Shown: positions 36,090 to 45,970 of the stretch, in pieces | Position numbering within the stretch: position 1 is the stretch's first letter | Layout of the letters: each line of letters opens with the position of its first letter | Assembly (NCBI GenBank): GCA_964631125.1 | Contig: CAZVYN010000003.1 | Span: 1 to 64,000 of the forward strand | Reading direction: 5' to 3' | Length of the DNA: 64,000 bases | Source: CAZVYN01 sp964631125 | GTDB taxonomy: Bacteria > Eisenbacteria > RBG-16-71-46 > CAIMUX01 | Program-made: the position numbers and the translations under genes | The notes under the pieces: generated by a model | Told to the model about the DNA's origin: nothing | The model's input: the letters and a program-made list of their open reading frames with translations, nothing else | Database searches by the model: none

Positions 36090-37121
36090 ATGGGTCTGCG
36101 CTCCCTGATGGGTTTCGTCTCCAACGACATCGCCATCGATCTCGGCACCGCCAACACGCTCGTCTATATCAAGGGCAAGGGAATCGTCCTGAACGAACCC
36201 TCGGTGGTGGCGGTCGACCGCGCGACCAAGCGCGTGCTGGCGGTCGGTCGTGAGGCCAAGGAAATGCTCGGTCGCACTCCGACCGGCATCGATGCCGTGC
36301 GTCCGCTCAAGGACGGCGTCATCGCCGACTTCGAGAAGACCGAAGAGCTGCTCCGCAAGTTCATCCAGAAGGTGCAGAGCCGACGGTTCCTCGTCCGGCC
36401 TCGGATCATCGTGAGCGTCCCCTCCGGCATCACCGAAGTGGAGAAGCGCGCGGTGCGCGATTCGGCCGAGCATGCCGGCGCGCGCGAAGTATTCCTCGTG
36501 GCGGAGCCGATTGCCGCGGCGATCGGAGTCGGACTCCCGGTCGACAAGCCGACCGGCAACATGGTCATCGACATCGGCGGAGGCACGACCGAAATAGCGG
36601 TCATCACGCTGAACGGCATCGTGACCGACACCTCGATCCGCGTCGGCGGCGACAAGATGGACGACGCGATCGTCCAGTACATCAAAAGGCAGTACAACTT
36701 GCTGATCGGTGAGCAGACGGCGGAGAAGATCAAGATCGGCGTCGGCAGCGCATTCCCGTTCGGCGAAGAGACGTCGATGGAGATCAAGGGGCGCGACCTG
36801 ATCGGCGGAATTCCGAAGACGATCACGATCACCTCGCAGGAGATTCGCGGCTCGCTGGAGGAGCCGGTCAGCGCGATCGTCGACGCCGTGAAGGAATCGT
36901 TGGAGAAGACTCCGCCCGAACTCGCGAGCGACATCGTCGACCGCGGGATCGTCATGACGGGTGGCGGCGCGCTCCTGCGCGGACTCGGAGCGTTGTTGCA
37001 CGATCGCACTCACCTGCCGATTCGTGTGGCGGAAGACTCGCTCCTCTGCGTCGTCTTGGGCTCCGGCAAGATCCTCGACGAATTGGATGTCTACGGCGAA
37101 GTGCTGATGCACCGCTCCTGA
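36090..37121 (+). CDS. mreB: Rod-shape-determining actin homologue MreB
   Basis: A 343-residue bacterial actin that forms membrane-associated filaments directing lateral wall synthesis. The N-terminus MGLRSLMGFVSNDIAIDLGTANTL matches MreB, including the hydrophobic membrane loop. Phosphate 1 (DLGTAN), phosphate 2 (IDIGGGTTEIAVI) and the adenosine motif (VMTGGGALLRGL) are intact. ATG 36090 gives the family-typical N-terminus. It heads the mreB-mreC-mreD-mrdA-rodA cluster, with only 7 bases before mreC. Confidence 0.97.
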   Translation: MGLRSLMGFVSNDIAIDLGTANTLVYIKGKGIVLNEPSVVAVDRATKRVLAVGREAKEMLGRTPTGIDAVRPLKDGVIADFEKTEELLRKFIQKVQSRRFLVRPRIIVSVPSGITEVEKRAVRDSAEHAGAREVFLVAEPIAAAIGVGLPVDKPTGNMVIDIGGGTTEIAVITLNGIVTDTSIRVGGDKMDDAIVQYIKRQYNLLIGEQTAEKIKIGVGSAFPFGEETSMEIKGRDLIGGIPKTITITSQEIRGSLEEPVSAIVDAVKESLEKTPPELASDIVDRGIVMTGGGALLRGLGALLHDRTHLPIRVAEDSLLCVVLGSGKILDELDVYGEVLMHRS

Positions 37122-37128
37122 TCGTTCG

Positions 37129-38103
37129 ATGCGCTCGGTCCGGCTCATAGCTCTTCGCCCTTCTCGCGCCGCGACCCATCGACTCCGCGCCTGGGCCAGT
37201 CCGGTCTCCGCGCTCGTGCTCACGCTCTTCCTCGGATTCGTCCTGCCGACCAACGCGAGAACTTCGCTCGCGTCGTTCCTGGAGCACTCTCTCTTCTTCC
37301 CGTATCGCGCCGCCATCGGATGGGGACCGCGCTCGCTCTTGGCCGAACGCGCACTCGTGGCGCACGAGGCCGTCCGCGCCGACGCCGCCACGCGCGAAGG
37401 CGCCGCGCGCGAGACGTCGGCCGAGAACGAGCATCTGCGCCGGCTCCTCGGGTTGGGGCGGCGGAGCGAGGCCCGGCTCGTGCCCGCCGTCGTAGTCGCG
37501 CGGGGACGGGGGCGGCTTGGCGATGTCCTGACCGCTCGCTACGAGGGCGCCGAGCGGCTCGAGCTCGGACTTCCGGTCGTCGTTCCCGAAGGGCTGCTGG
37601 GAAGAATCGCGGCGATCGACGGCCAACTGATCCGGGTGGAGGGGCTGGCCAACCCGAACGTGGCGGTCAGCGTCCAGGACCAGCGGAGCCGCGAGGAAGG
37701 CATCGCCAAGTGGATTCCGGGCGGTCGGTGGCCGCTCTGGGTGCAGGGCGCGCCTTCGCAGGCCGATTGGCAGGGAGGGGATCGTGTCGTCACCTCCGGT
37801 CTCGGAGCGGTGTTTCCGAAGGGATTGCTCGTGGGCTACGTGATGGGAGCGCAGGCGGAAGAGATGGGGCGGCTGCGGCGCATCGGCCTGCGGCCGGCCG
37901 CGTCGTTCGCGCGCGCCGAGGTGGTCTTCTTCCTGCTCGGCGACGGCAAGCCGACCTATCCACCGGTGACGCGAGGGCCGGGTGCGGATCCGGACGAGGC
38001 GGGATGGACCGCGCTCTACCCGATCGATCCGGAGCGCGAACTCTCCAGGCTCGAAATGGGAGAAGCCGAGCGCTTCCGCTCCGGTCCGGTCCCGTCGCCG
38101 TGA
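37129..38103 (+). CDS. mreC: Rod-shape-determining protein MreC
   Basis: A 324-residue single-pass membrane protein. TM helix at about residues 24-42, a coiled coil (~75-105, VRADAATREGAARETSAENEHL), then the MreC double beta-barrel with GDVLTARYEGAERLELGLPVVVPEGLLGR, VVTSGLGAVFPKGLLVGYV. It links MreB to the elongation PBPs in the periplasm. The C-terminal ~45 residues are a charged extension. It is 7 bases after mreB and 7 bases before mreD. Confidence 0.93.
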   Translation: MRSVRLIALRPSRAATHRLRAWASPVSALVLTLFLGFVLPTNARTSLASFLEHSLFFPYRAAIGWGPRSLLAERALVAHEAVRADAATREGAARETSAENEHLRRLLGLGRRSEARLVPAVVVARGRGRLGDVLTARYEGAERLELGLPVVVPEGLLGRIAAIDGQLIRVEGLANPNVAVSVQDQRSREEGIAKWIPGGRWPLWVQGAPSQADWQGGDRVVTSGLGAVFPKGLLVGYVMGAQAEEMGRLRRIGLRPAASFARAEVVFFLLGDGKPTYPPVTRGPGADPDEAGWTALYPIDPERELSRLEMGEAERFRSGPVPSP

Positions 38104-38110
38104 GGTCGCC

Positions 38111-38611
38111 ATGCTGACAGCCCTGCGGCTCCTGGCCGTCGTCTTCGTCCTCTTGGTCTGCCAGGCGACCTGGATTCCGCGGATCGCCATCGCCGGCATC
38201 GCGCCGGACCTGTTCGTCGCGCTCGTCTTCTGGATTGCCGTGCGCCGCGGGATGCATTGGGGGGTCTGGCTCGGCCTCGCGGTCGGACTGCTCCTCGACG
38301 TGGAGCAGCCGCAGCAACTCGGCATGCACGCGTTCGCGCTGGCGCTGGCCGGGCTGGTCATCGGGCGGGGATCGACCCAACTGGACAAGGGCAATCCGTT
38401 CGTGGCGGGGGCGCTGCTCTTCGTCGGCGCGCTCGCGGCCGAGAGCGCGCGCGTCGTCTGGCTCTCGGTCTCGGGCGTGGGGGATCCTCCGCTCGCGTGG
38501 CTGCGGTACGCGCTGCCCGGCGCGCTCTACACTGCGCTGGCCATTCCTCCGCTCTCCCTGGCCCTCGCCCGTCTCTTCGGACGAAAGGATTGGATCCTCG
38601 GTGCCGCGTGA
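38111..38611 (+). CDS. mreD: Rod-shape-determining protein MreD
   Basis: A 166-residue, very hydrophobic protein with about five membrane helices (ALRLLAVVFVLLVCQATW, IAPDLFVALVFWIAVRRG, WLGLAVGLLLDV and so on). Sequence conservation in MreD is low; the call rests on topology, size and position between mreC and mrdA. ATG 38111 begins the first helix. It overlaps mrdA by 11 bases. Confidence 0.88.
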   Translation: MLTALRLLAVVFVLLVCQATWIPRIAIAGIAPDLFVALVFWIAVRRGMHWGVWLGLAVGLLLDVEQPQQLGMHAFALALAGLVIGRGSTQLDKGNPFVAGALLFVGALAAESARVVWLSVSGVGDPPLAWLRYALPGALYTALAIPPLSLALARLFGRKDWILGAA

Positions 38612-40514
38612 GTTCACGCCGGAAGTACGCGCCCGTCGCGCGCGCGACATCTCGTTCCTCGTGGGCGCGGTCTTGCTGGTGCTCGTCGGGCGGCTCGGCT
38701 TCCTCCAGATCGTGCGCGGCGGGCACTTCGACGAGCTGAGCGACGAGAACCGGATCCATCGCGAGATCTTGCGGGCCGAACGAGGGCGGATCTTCGCGCG
38801 GGGCGGCGAAGTGCTGGCCGACAATTTTCCCACGTTTCGCGTCACCCTCGATCTGCGCGAACCCACGCTCGCGAGCGATGCGGAGGCGCGCGCGTCGGTC
38901 GCGCACTCCCTCGCGCCGATCCTGGGACGTGAGCCGGAGGAGTTGCTGGCCGACATCGAGAAGGCGCGGCGGCGCACCAGTCGACCGCTGCCGCTGGGGC
39001 GATCGCTCTCCTTCGAGCAAGTAGCTCAGCTCGAAGAGCGGATGGATCGCCTGCCGGGCGTGCAGGTCGAGACCGAATCGGCGCGCAGTTATCCGCAGGG
39101 CCGCCTGGCCTGTCATCTCCTCGGGTATCTCGGCGAGGTCTCCGAGGAGGATCTCGAGGCCGACCTGGAGGACCACTACCATCCGGGGGATCTGATCGGG
39201 CGCTCCGGCTTGGAGAAACAGTACGAGCAGTTCCTCCGCGGGACCGACGGCGTCGCGCATGTCGAGACCGACGCGTATGGGCGTCGCACGCACTACTTCG
39301 AGGAGCTTCCCTCCGTCCCGCCGCATCCGGGCGAGGACATGTACCTCACGCTCGATCTGGCGGTGCAGCGGGCGGCGGAAGAGGCGCTCGATCGCGCGCA
39401 GGTCCACGGCCACGGCGCGAGCTTCGAGATCACGGCGGAAGGCGACACGCTCTGGCAAGGTCCCGCCGGCGCGGTCGTGGCGATGGATCCGCAGACCGGC
39501 GGCATCCTGGCGATGGTCAGTCGTCCCTCGTTCGATCCAAACGTGTTCCTGGGCGGCATCTCGAAGGCGGAGTGGGCCGCGCTCTACACGGAAGGGCACC
39601 CGCTGCTGAATCGCGGCATCCAGTCGACCTATCCGCCCGGCTCCACCTACAAGGCGATTACCGCGCTGATCGGATTGGAAGAAGGGGTGATCACGCCCGG
39701 GCGCACCTTCGACGGCTGCCGCGGCGGCTACTTCTACGGCAATCGCACCTTCGGATGTTGGCGCCGCGCCGGCCACGGCACGCTCACGCTGCTCGACGCC
39801 TTCGCTCGTTCGTGTGATGTCTATTTCTATCAGGTCGGCATCCAACTGGGGATCGATCGGATGGGGCGCGGGGCCGAGCGACTGCGGATCACCGAGAAGA
39901 CCGGTTGTGATCTGCCGCAGGAGCGCGCGGGCCTCGTGCCGATGTCCGACTGGTACAAGCAGCGTTTCGGCGCGGTCTTCAAGGGCGCCGCGCTCAACGT
40001 CTCGATCGGGCAGGGCGAAGTATTGCTCTCACCCGTTCAACTCGCGCGCTACACCGCGGCCATCGCCAACGGGGGACGTCTGGTCACGCCGCATCTCTTC
40101 GGGCGCGCTCAGTCGCCCGACGGACGGGTGCGGCGCGACGGTTCGGAAGAGAGTTGGGAAGTCGGCCGATGGGCGGTCGCGAGCGAGAACCTCGCCCTCA
40201 TCCAGCAGGCGATGGAGCGAGTGGTGATGGATCCGAGTGGAACCGGCGGCCGCTCGCGCGTCGGCGACATCCGAGTCGCCGGCAAGACCGGCACGGCGCA
40301 GAATCCGCATGGAGAAGACCATGCGCTCTTCATCTGTTACGCGCCGGCCGACGATCCTCGCATCGTCGTGGCGGTGATCGTGGAAGAGTCGGGGCACGGC
40401 GGTTCGATCGCCGCGCCGATCGCGCGTCAGGTTCTCGCGGCCTATCTCGATCCGATGCACGCCGGCCCGGTCGCGGCCGATCACACGACGCTCCTGTCCT
40501 GGGAGGGCGACTGA
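38601..40514 (+). CDS. mrdA: Penicillin-binding protein 2 (elongasome transpeptidase)
   Basis: A 637-residue class B PBP that cross-links lateral-wall peptidoglycan. A single TM helix lies at about residues 17-37, followed by the pedestal domain and the transpeptidase domain. Ser348 and Lys351 are in PPGSTYK, the second motif is RSCDVYFYQ (the SxN place, as in PBP2), and the third is VAGKTGTAQ. The GTG start at 38601 overlaps the end of mreD and follows AAAGGA. It overlaps rodA by a TGATG junction. Confidence 0.96.
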   Translation: MPREFTPEVRARRARDISFLVGAVLLVLVGRLGFLQIVRGGHFDELSDENRIHREILRAERGRIFARGGEVLADNFPTFRVTLDLREPTLASDAEARASVAHSLAPILGREPEELLADIEKARRRTSRPLPLGRSLSFEQVAQLEERMDRLPGVQVETESARSYPQGRLACHLLGYLGEVSEEDLEADLEDHYHPGDLIGRSGLEKQYEQFLRGTDGVAHVETDAYGRRTHYFEELPSVPPHPGEDMYLTLDLAVQRAAEEALDRAQVHGHGASFEITAEGDTLWQGPAGAVVAMDPQTGGILAMVSRPSFDPNVFLGGISKAEWAALYTEGHPLLNRGIQSTYPPGSTYKAITALIGLEEGVITPGRTFDGCRGGYFYGNRTFGCWRRAGHGTLTLLDAFARSCDVYFYQVGIQLGIDRMGRGAERLRITEKTGCDLPQERAGLVPMSDWYKQRFGAVFKGAALNVSIGQGEVLLSPVQLARYTAAIANGGRLVTPHLFGRAQSPDGRVRRDGSEESWEVGRWAVASENLALIQQAMERVVMDPSGTGGRSRVGDIRVAGKTGTAQNPHGEDHALFICYAPADDPRIVVAVIVEESGHGGSIAAPIARQVLAAYLDPMHAGPVAADHTTLLSWEGD

Positions 40515-41746
40515 TGGAAGCGATCCCTCGCGTCTATCGACAGCGCTGGGACTGGGTCTTGGTGGCGGCGGCGCTGTTGCTGCTGACGGTCGGCGTGCTG
40601 ACCGTCTTCAGCGCGACGCACATCCCGGGAAATCCGCGTCACGGCTACTTCCTGCGGCACTTCCTCTTCTTGGGCGTCGGCTTCAGCGTTTGCGCGCTCT
40701 GCCTCTTCAGTCCGCTGCGGCTCTGGGAGGACTGGTCGTACATCGGCTTCGGGATCTCGTTGTTCCTCCTGGTGCTGGTGCTGATCATGGGGATCGAGCA
40801 CTACGGCGCGAAGCGCTGGCTCCAGCTCGGCCCGCTCAAGTTCCAGCCCTCGGAGATGGCGAAACTCTCCTTCGTCGCCGCCTACGCACGCTTCCTCTCC
40901 GGGAAACGGATCGATCTGACGCGTCCGGGCACGCTTTTCGTGGCGTTGGCGCTCGCCGTCGTCCCGTTTCTCTTGGTCTTGAAAGAACCCGACCTCGGCA
41001 CCTCCGGCGCCTTCCTCGCGATGGCGCTGCCGATGCTGCTCTGGGCCGGGCTGCCGCGGTTGACCGCGTTCCTCCTCGTCTCGCCGGTGCTCGGGCTGGT
41101 GCTCGTCCACCACTGGTTGACCTGGGCGGTGTTCCTCTCGCTCGGGCTCGTCTGGATCCTGCGTTCACGTCTCTCCTATGTGGTGCTCGCCGGCTTTCTG
41201 ATCTTCCATCTCGGACTCAAGCTGGGCGCGCCGCAGGTGATCGAGGGGCTCGAGCCGTACCAACAGGCGCGCATCGCGTCGTTCCTGGATCCCGAGGCCG
41301 ACCCCTCCGGCGCCGGTTACCAAGGACTGCAATCGCGCATCGCGCTCGGCTCGGGCGGGCTCTTCGGCAAGGGATACCTGGGCGGCAGTCAGAAGGCGCT
41401 CGCGTATCTGCCGATGCAACACAATGACTTCATCTTTGCCGTCATCGGGGAGGAGTGGGGGTTCGTCGGCGCGAGCTTCGTCGTCGCGCTCTTCGGCCTG
41501 CTGCTCTTGCGTGGTGTGCATGTGGCGCGGCTCTGTCGGACGCCGTTCGGCTCTTTGTTGGCGGTGGGGATCGTCGGGCTGATCTTCTATCACGCCGCGG
41601 TCAACATCGCGATGACGATGGGACTCTTCCCGGTGACCGGTCTGCCGCTGCCGTTCGTCAGTTATGGAGGCACCTTCCTCGTGACGATGCTGGCGGCGCT
41701 CGGTCTCCTGATGAACGTCGCCGTCCACCGCTTCGATTACTCATGA
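40514..41746 (+). CDS. rodA: Rod-shape glycosyltransferase RodA
   Basis: A 410-residue SEDS-family polytopic membrane protein, the peptidoglycan polymerase partner of PBP2. About ten helices are visible. SEDS landmarks include HYGAKRWLQLGPLKFQPSEMAKL, KEPDLGTS (the essential Asp), GLFGKGYLGGSQKALAYLPMQHNDFIFAVIGEEWGFVG and LPFVSYGGT. ATG 40514 overlaps the mrdA stop, and aroE begins with an ATGA overlap at its end. Confidence 0.96.
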   Translation: MEAIPRVYRQRWDWVLVAAALLLLTVGVLTVFSATHIPGNPRHGYFLRHFLFLGVGFSVCALCLFSPLRLWEDWSYIGFGISLFLLVLVLIMGIEHYGAKRWLQLGPLKFQPSEMAKLSFVAAYARFLSGKRIDLTRPGTLFVALALAVVPFLLVLKEPDLGTSGAFLAMALPMLLWAGLPRLTAFLLVSPVLGLVLVHHWLTWAVFLSLGLVWILRSRLSYVVLAGFLIFHLGLKLGAPQVIEGLEPYQQARIASFLDPEADPSGAGYQGLQSRIALGSGGLFGKGYLGGSQKALAYLPMQHNDFIFAVIGEEWGFVGASFVVALFGLLLLRGVHVARLCRTPFGSLLAVGIVGLIFYHAAVNIAMTMGLFPVTGLPLPFVSYGGTFLVTMLAALGLLMNVAVHRFDYS

Positions 41747-42675
41747 CACGCGCCGCACCCCGCGGCGCGTTTCCGGGCCTGTCGCTTCCGAACGGCCGGA
41801 CCCGACTCCTGGGCATCGTCGGCGACCCACTCGACCACTCACTCTCTCCGCAGTTGATGAGCGAAGTACTCCGCCAGTTGGGCCGGAACTTGCTCTATCT
41901 CCCTTTACCGGTGTCGGCCGACCGACTGCCGGAGCTGATCACGCTCGCGCCTTCGCTCGGGCTCCTCGGCTTCAACGTCACCACGCCGTTCAAGGGCGCA
42001 GTCGCGCGCCTCGTGCGTCCGCTCGACCGCGAGACGGCGCGCACCCAGATGGTCAACACCGTCTCGTTCGGCGCGCGCGGCGCGGCCGGTTGCGGGACCG
42101 ACGGCGCCGGCATCCTCGATTGTCTGGAGGGATGGGGAATGAGAGCGGAACCGTTCGGCCTGCTCGGATTCGGCGCCACCGCGCGCAGTCTCACCCACCG
42201 CGCCTGGCGCGACGGTCGGCCGCTCGTCGCGATTCGCTCGAGGTGTCCGCGCGAAGTCGCGCGGCAGTTCGACGCATGGGAGCAGGCGGCGCGAGTCGAA
42301 AGGCGTGAGTCTCTCCCGTCCGCTCGACGGCCCGAAACGATGGGATGGGGGCTTGGAGTCGCCGAGGCGCCGCGGCTGTGGATCTCGACGCTCCCGCCGC
42401 ATGCCGCGCGCGCCCGCGCCACGCAACTCTGGTTGCGGAGTCTGCCGTCCAACGCGGTCATCCTCGATCTGAACTACGGTGAGCAGCGCGCCCTCTTGGC
42501 CGCGGCGGCGCGGGGGCGCGGGCTGCGGGTCGCCGACGGCCGCGCGCCGCTCTTGGCGCAGGCCGCGCGGTCTCTCTCTCTCTGGTTGGGCGACGAGGTG
42601 GACATCGCGCTCTTCGAGCGAGCCCTCGGTCTGAGCCGCAGAACCCTGGCGCCTTCGCGCCGCCTCTCGTCCTGA
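41743..42675 (+). CDS. aroE: Shikimate dehydrogenase
   Basis: A 310-residue enzyme that reduces 3-dehydroshikimate with NADPH in aromatic amino acid synthesis. Substrate residues are in DHSLSPQLM, FNVTTPFKGAVARL (catalytic Lys) and GTDGAGILDCL. The NADP loop GFGATARSL is a variant of GAGGAARA, and ILDLNYGEQ stands for the usual VYNP-type motif. The cofactor domain is shorter and more divergent than in E. coli AroE. It is coupled to rodA by ATGA, an unusual pairing. Confidence 0.87.
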   Translation: MTRAAPRGAFPGLSLPNGRTRLLGIVGDPLDHSLSPQLMSEVLRQLGRNLLYLPLPVSADRLPELITLAPSLGLLGFNVTTPFKGAVARLVRPLDRETARTQMVNTVSFGARGAAGCGTDGAGILDCLEGWGMRAEPFGLLGFGATARSLTHRAWRDGRPLVAIRSRCPREVARQFDAWEQAARVERRESLPSARRPETMGWGLGVAEAPRLWISTLPPHAARARATQLWLRSLPSNAVILDLNYGEQRALLAAAARGRGLRVADGRAPLLAQAARSLSLWLGDEVDIALFERALGLSRRTLAPSRRLSS

Positions 42676-42691
42676 CGCGGGAACTGCTGGA

Positions 42692-43471
42692 GTGCAACAG
42701 CTCGCGCGGTTCTCCGGCGCGCTCTGGACGGCGTTGCTCGTCCTGGCGGCGCCTCCGCAATGCGCCGCCTGCGGCGTGCGCGTGCCGGTGCGCGGCGGCT
42801 GTTGTCGGCGCTGTCGCCTGCGCGTCGGCCGCGAGCAACGGCGTTGGCGTCACGAACGTCTCGGCCTCTGGCTGACGCCCGCCGGCGCCCGCCGCAGCGA
42901 GGGACCGAGTCCGCCGGAGGGCGCCATCCCGGTCGTGACGGCCGGCGTCCACCGCGGCGTCTGGGCTCGCCTCGTCCAGCTCTACAAGGCCGAGGATGTC
43001 CGCGAAGTCTCGCGCCGTCTGGAGAGTCGGCTCCTGCGCGCCGTCTCTCGGGCGCGCCGCGCCGACGGGGTGGTCTTCGTGCCGGTCCCGATGGCGCCGG
43101 TGAGGCGGCGAGAGAAGGGGACCCATCCGGCCGAACGCTTGGCGCGTGCGCTGAGTCATGGCGGCCGTGGGGCGGCCTGGGCGCCGATGCTCCGTCGCGT
43201 CCGCTACCGACGACCGTTGCGCGGGCTTTCTGCGGAGGCCCGTCGTGAGGAAATTGGCGGGGCGATCGCGTTCGCGCCTGGCTCTGCCGCCTTCCTCGAT
43301 CGTGATCTCGTCTTGGTCGACGACGTCGTGACGACCGGCGCCACGCTCGGCGAGTGCCGGCGCGCGCTGGAGGCGGCCGGCGGGCGAGTCGTGGCCGTCG
43401 CGGCGCTCGGCGCCACGCCCCGCCGGGCCCGGAGCGGTCGAGCCGTCGAGCCGCAACCCGCCAAGCTGTAA
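42692..43471 (+). CDS. comF: ComF-family phosphoribosyltransferase-like protein
   Basis: A 259-residue ComF/GntX homologue. A double zinc-ribbon begins the protein (PPQCAACGVRV, GGCCRRCRLR), and the C-terminal PRTase fold has FVPVPM, KGTHPAERLARAL and the PRPP loop VLVDDVVTTGATL. The family is linked to DNA uptake, but its biochemical role is unsettled. The GTG start at 42692 lies 16 bases after aroE. Confidence 0.9.
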   Translation: MQQLARFSGALWTALLVLAAPPQCAACGVRVPVRGGCCRRCRLRVGREQRRWRHERLGLWLTPAGARRSEGPSPPEGAIPVVTAGVHRGVWARLVQLYKAEDVREVSRRLESRLLRAVSRARRADGVVFVPVPMAPVRRREKGTHPAERLARALSHGGRGAAWAPMLRRVRYRRPLRGLSAEARREEIGGAIAFAPGSAAFLDRDLVLVDDVVTTGATLGECRRALEAAGGRVVAVAALGATPRRARSGRAVEPQPAKL

Positions 43472-43549
43472 CTCGCTGAGTTGGGCCCTGTGATACTGTG
43501 CCGGTCGGTCAGGACGCCGCACCGCCAGTTCCGACGAGGAGGGCTCTGT

Positions 43550-45088
43550 TTGTTCCGCGAGATCGTCATCAATGCAGACCCGAACGAAACCAGGATCGCC
43601 GTCTTGGAGGACGCCCGCCTGGTCGAACTCTTCGTCGAACGCGCCGACGAACGCCGCCTGGTCGGCGACATCTACAAGGGTGAGGTGAACGCGGTCCTCC
43701 CCGGGATCCAAGCCGCCTTCGTCGAGATCGGGCTCGCCAAGACCGCGTTCCTCCATGTCTCGGATCTGCTGGAGTCGATGGTCGACTTCGAGATGTTCGA
43801 CATCGACGACAACGAGGCGCCGCGCCCTTCCTCCTCGCACCATCGCGAGGAGTTGAACATCCAAGACCACCTGAAGAAGGGCCAAGAGGTCATCGTCCAG
43901 GTGATCAAGGAGCCGATCGGGACGAAGGGTCCGAAGGTCTCCGGCCGACTCTCACTCCCGGGTCGCTTCCTCGTGCTCATGCCGGGGATGAACCACATCG
44001 GCGTCTCGCGCAAGATCATCGACCGCGACGAACGGCAACGCCTCAAGGGATACCTGCAGGAGCTGAAGCCGAATCACGCCGGGCTCATCTGCCGCACCGC
44101 GGCGGAAGGACGCACGCGCAAGGAAGTCGAAGACGACGTCGAATACCTGGTCGATCTCTGGAAGCAGATCGAGGAGGCGTCCGCTTCGGTCGTGGCGCCG
44201 GCCCTGGTCCACCGTGAGATGGAGATGACGACCGGCCTCATCCGCGACGTGTTCAATGATGAGGTCGACCGGCTGGTCATCGACGACAAAGACTCCTACC
44301 AGCGCATCGTGACCTATCTGAAGTCGTACGCACCCGAACTCAAGAGCCGCATCAAGCTCTACAGAGGCGACGGGCCGATCTTCGACGAGTACGGCATCGA
44401 ATCCGAGATCGAGAAGTCGCTCGAACGCAAAGTCTGGTTGAAGAAGGGCGGCTATCTCGTCATCGACCAGACCGAGGCGATGGTCGCGATCGACGTCAAC
44501 ACCGGCCGGTTCACCGGTAAGAAGAACCAAGAAGAGACGATCCTGAAGACGAACCTGGAGGCGGCCGAGGAGGTCGCGCGCCAGCTCCGTCTCCGTGATC
44601 TCGGCGGCATTGTCGTCGTCGACTTCATCGACATGGAGTCGGAGTCGTCCAAGAAGCAGCTAGCGGAACTGCTGCGCTCCGCGCTCCGTCGCGACCGCGC
44701 CCGCACCAAGGTCCACGCGGTGAGTGAGCTCGGCCTGATCGAGATGACGCGCCAGCGCGAGCGCGAGAGCCTGTTTCACTATTTCAGCGAGAACTGCGCC
44801 ACCTGCGGCGGCACCGGCAAGGTCCTCTCGATGAACTCGGTCTCGATGAAGGTCGATCGCTTCTTGCTCCGCGTCGGCGCCAGGTCGAAGGAGAAGCAGG
44901 TCATGCTCCGGGTGCACCCGGACGTCGCCACGCACCTCTTCGACTCGAGATCCGCCCGCCTCGAAGAGCTGGAAAAGCGCCACGGCTTCCGCATCGACAT
45001 CCGCGAAGATCCGCGTATGCGCCGCGATGACATCCGCATCTTCTTCCCGCGCCTGCAGAAGGACGTGACCGAGGAGTTCGGGACGTAG
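43550..45088 (+). CDS. rng: Ribonuclease G/E family endoribonuclease
   Basis: A 512-residue RNase G-type enzyme acting in rRNA and mRNA processing. It has an S1 domain (~40-125: GDIYKGEVNAVLPGIQAAFVEIG), the 5'-sensor and RNase H-like regions (GLICRTAAEGR), and the DNase I-like catalytic domain with Asp residues in AIDVNTGRF and VVVDFIDME. The zinc-link CATCGG is followed by a small domain. There is no long C-terminal degradosome scaffold, so RNase G rather than RNase E. TTG 43550 follows GAGGAGG at 8 bases and gives the standard FREIVINADPNETRIAVLED start. Confidence 0.94.
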   Translation: MFREIVINADPNETRIAVLEDARLVELFVERADERRLVGDIYKGEVNAVLPGIQAAFVEIGLAKTAFLHVSDLLESMVDFEMFDIDDNEAPRPSSSHHREELNIQDHLKKGQEVIVQVIKEPIGTKGPKVSGRLSLPGRFLVLMPGMNHIGVSRKIIDRDERQRLKGYLQELKPNHAGLICRTAAEGRTRKEVEDDVEYLVDLWKQIEEASASVVAPALVHREMEMTTGLIRDVFNDEVDRLVIDDKDSYQRIVTYLKSYAPELKSRIKLYRGDGPIFDEYGIESEIEKSLERKVWLKKGGYLVIDQTEAMVAIDVNTGRFTGKKNQEETILKTNLEAAEEVARQLRLRDLGGIVVVDFIDMESESSKKQLAELLRSALRRDRARTKVHAVSELGLIEMTRQRERESLFHYFSENCATCGGTGKVLSMNSVSMKVDRFLLRVGARSKEKQVMLRVHPDVATHLFDSRSARLEELEKRHGFRIDIREDPRMRRDDIRIFFPRLQKDVTEEFGT

Positions 45089-45126
45089 GTTCGGACTCCA
45101 GCTCCCGGCTGGGTGGGGGATCGGAC

Positions 45127-45636
45127 GTGGTTGAATCGCTCACGCGCGTTTGGATCCGACGAGTCCGCCGAGACGACTTCGAGTGGCTCCACGATCTGTG
45201 GCGCGCCCGTGAAGTCCGCCGCTACCTCTTCGACGACGTCGAGATCTCGGTCGACGACGCCAGCGACATGTTCGACCAAGGAATGGCGCACGCCGCACTC
45301 TGGGGCGGCGGCTTCTGGGCCATCCTCGAACTCGGCGGCGGCCCCGCCATCGGCTTCGTCGGGCTCTGGCGCAAGACGAACGACGAAGCCCCCGAGCTCA
45401 TCTTCGGCCTCGCCCCCACGCACTGGGGGAGAGGCTACGCCTCCGAAGCCGCGCGCCGCGTCATCCACTTCGCCTTCAACGAACTCCGCGCCGACCGGCT
45501 CCGCGCCTCGACGGATCCCCCGAACTCAGCCTCCCGCCGTCTCCTGGAGCGCCTCGGCATGCGGCTCGTTCCCCCGGTCGAGCATTCCGCGCCTTCGCTC
45601 CTCAATTTCGAGATCACGCGAGAGGAATGGGGTTGA
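45127..45636 (+). CDS. GNAT-family N-acetyltransferase
   Basis: A 169-residue acetyltransferase of the RimJ/RimL-like (Acetyltransf_3) type. The acetyl-CoA loop is THWGRGYASEA, and the C-terminal NSASRRLLERLGM segment is typical of that subgroup. The substrate is unknown. The start is GTG 45127 behind GGGTGGGGGA. It is 38 bases after rng and marks the left side of the lower-GC accessory stretch. Confidence 0.85.
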   Translation: MVESLTRVWIRRVRRDDFEWLHDLWRAREVRRYLFDDVEISVDDASDMFDQGMAHAALWGGGFWAILELGGGPAIGFVGLWRKTNDEAPELIFGLAPTHWGRGYASEAARRVIHFAFNELRADRLRASTDPPNSASRRLLERLGMRLVPPVEHSAPSLLNFEITREEWG

Positions 45637-45970
45637 TGCCGAGTTCGCATCCAGAACTTTCCGGAAAGAAGTGCGACAGAGAAAATTCTCCGGATTGACG
45701 AACCGAGAACGCGTGCCCAGACTCTTCCCAGGCGAGGAAGTCCATGTGCGCTTTGCGCACGAGTTCGACACCCACCGTGCGTCGCACGGTCGCGAACTTG
45801 AGCACGAGGATCATGGCCCGGAAGGCCACCAGCCACTCCGAGCCGACCGCAGAGCCGAGCAGATATTCGGTTTCAAAGTCCGAATCGGGGGCTGGGCCCG
45901 TCGGCGGCAGGGAGCACGGAGTTCCGATGCTCAAGCCACTCGCGTCGTTGCGACGCCGAGGAGGTTCCAG
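45637..45970. other. 334-base stretch without a convincing gene
   Basis: Short open frames exist on both strands, but none has a recognisable motif, a good ribosome site and plausible codon use together. The base composition is visibly less GC-rich than the flanking housekeeping genes. The last 15 bases include GAGGAGG, the ribosome site of the following subtilase signal-peptide frame. The stretch could be the remnant of an older insertion. Confidence 0.5.
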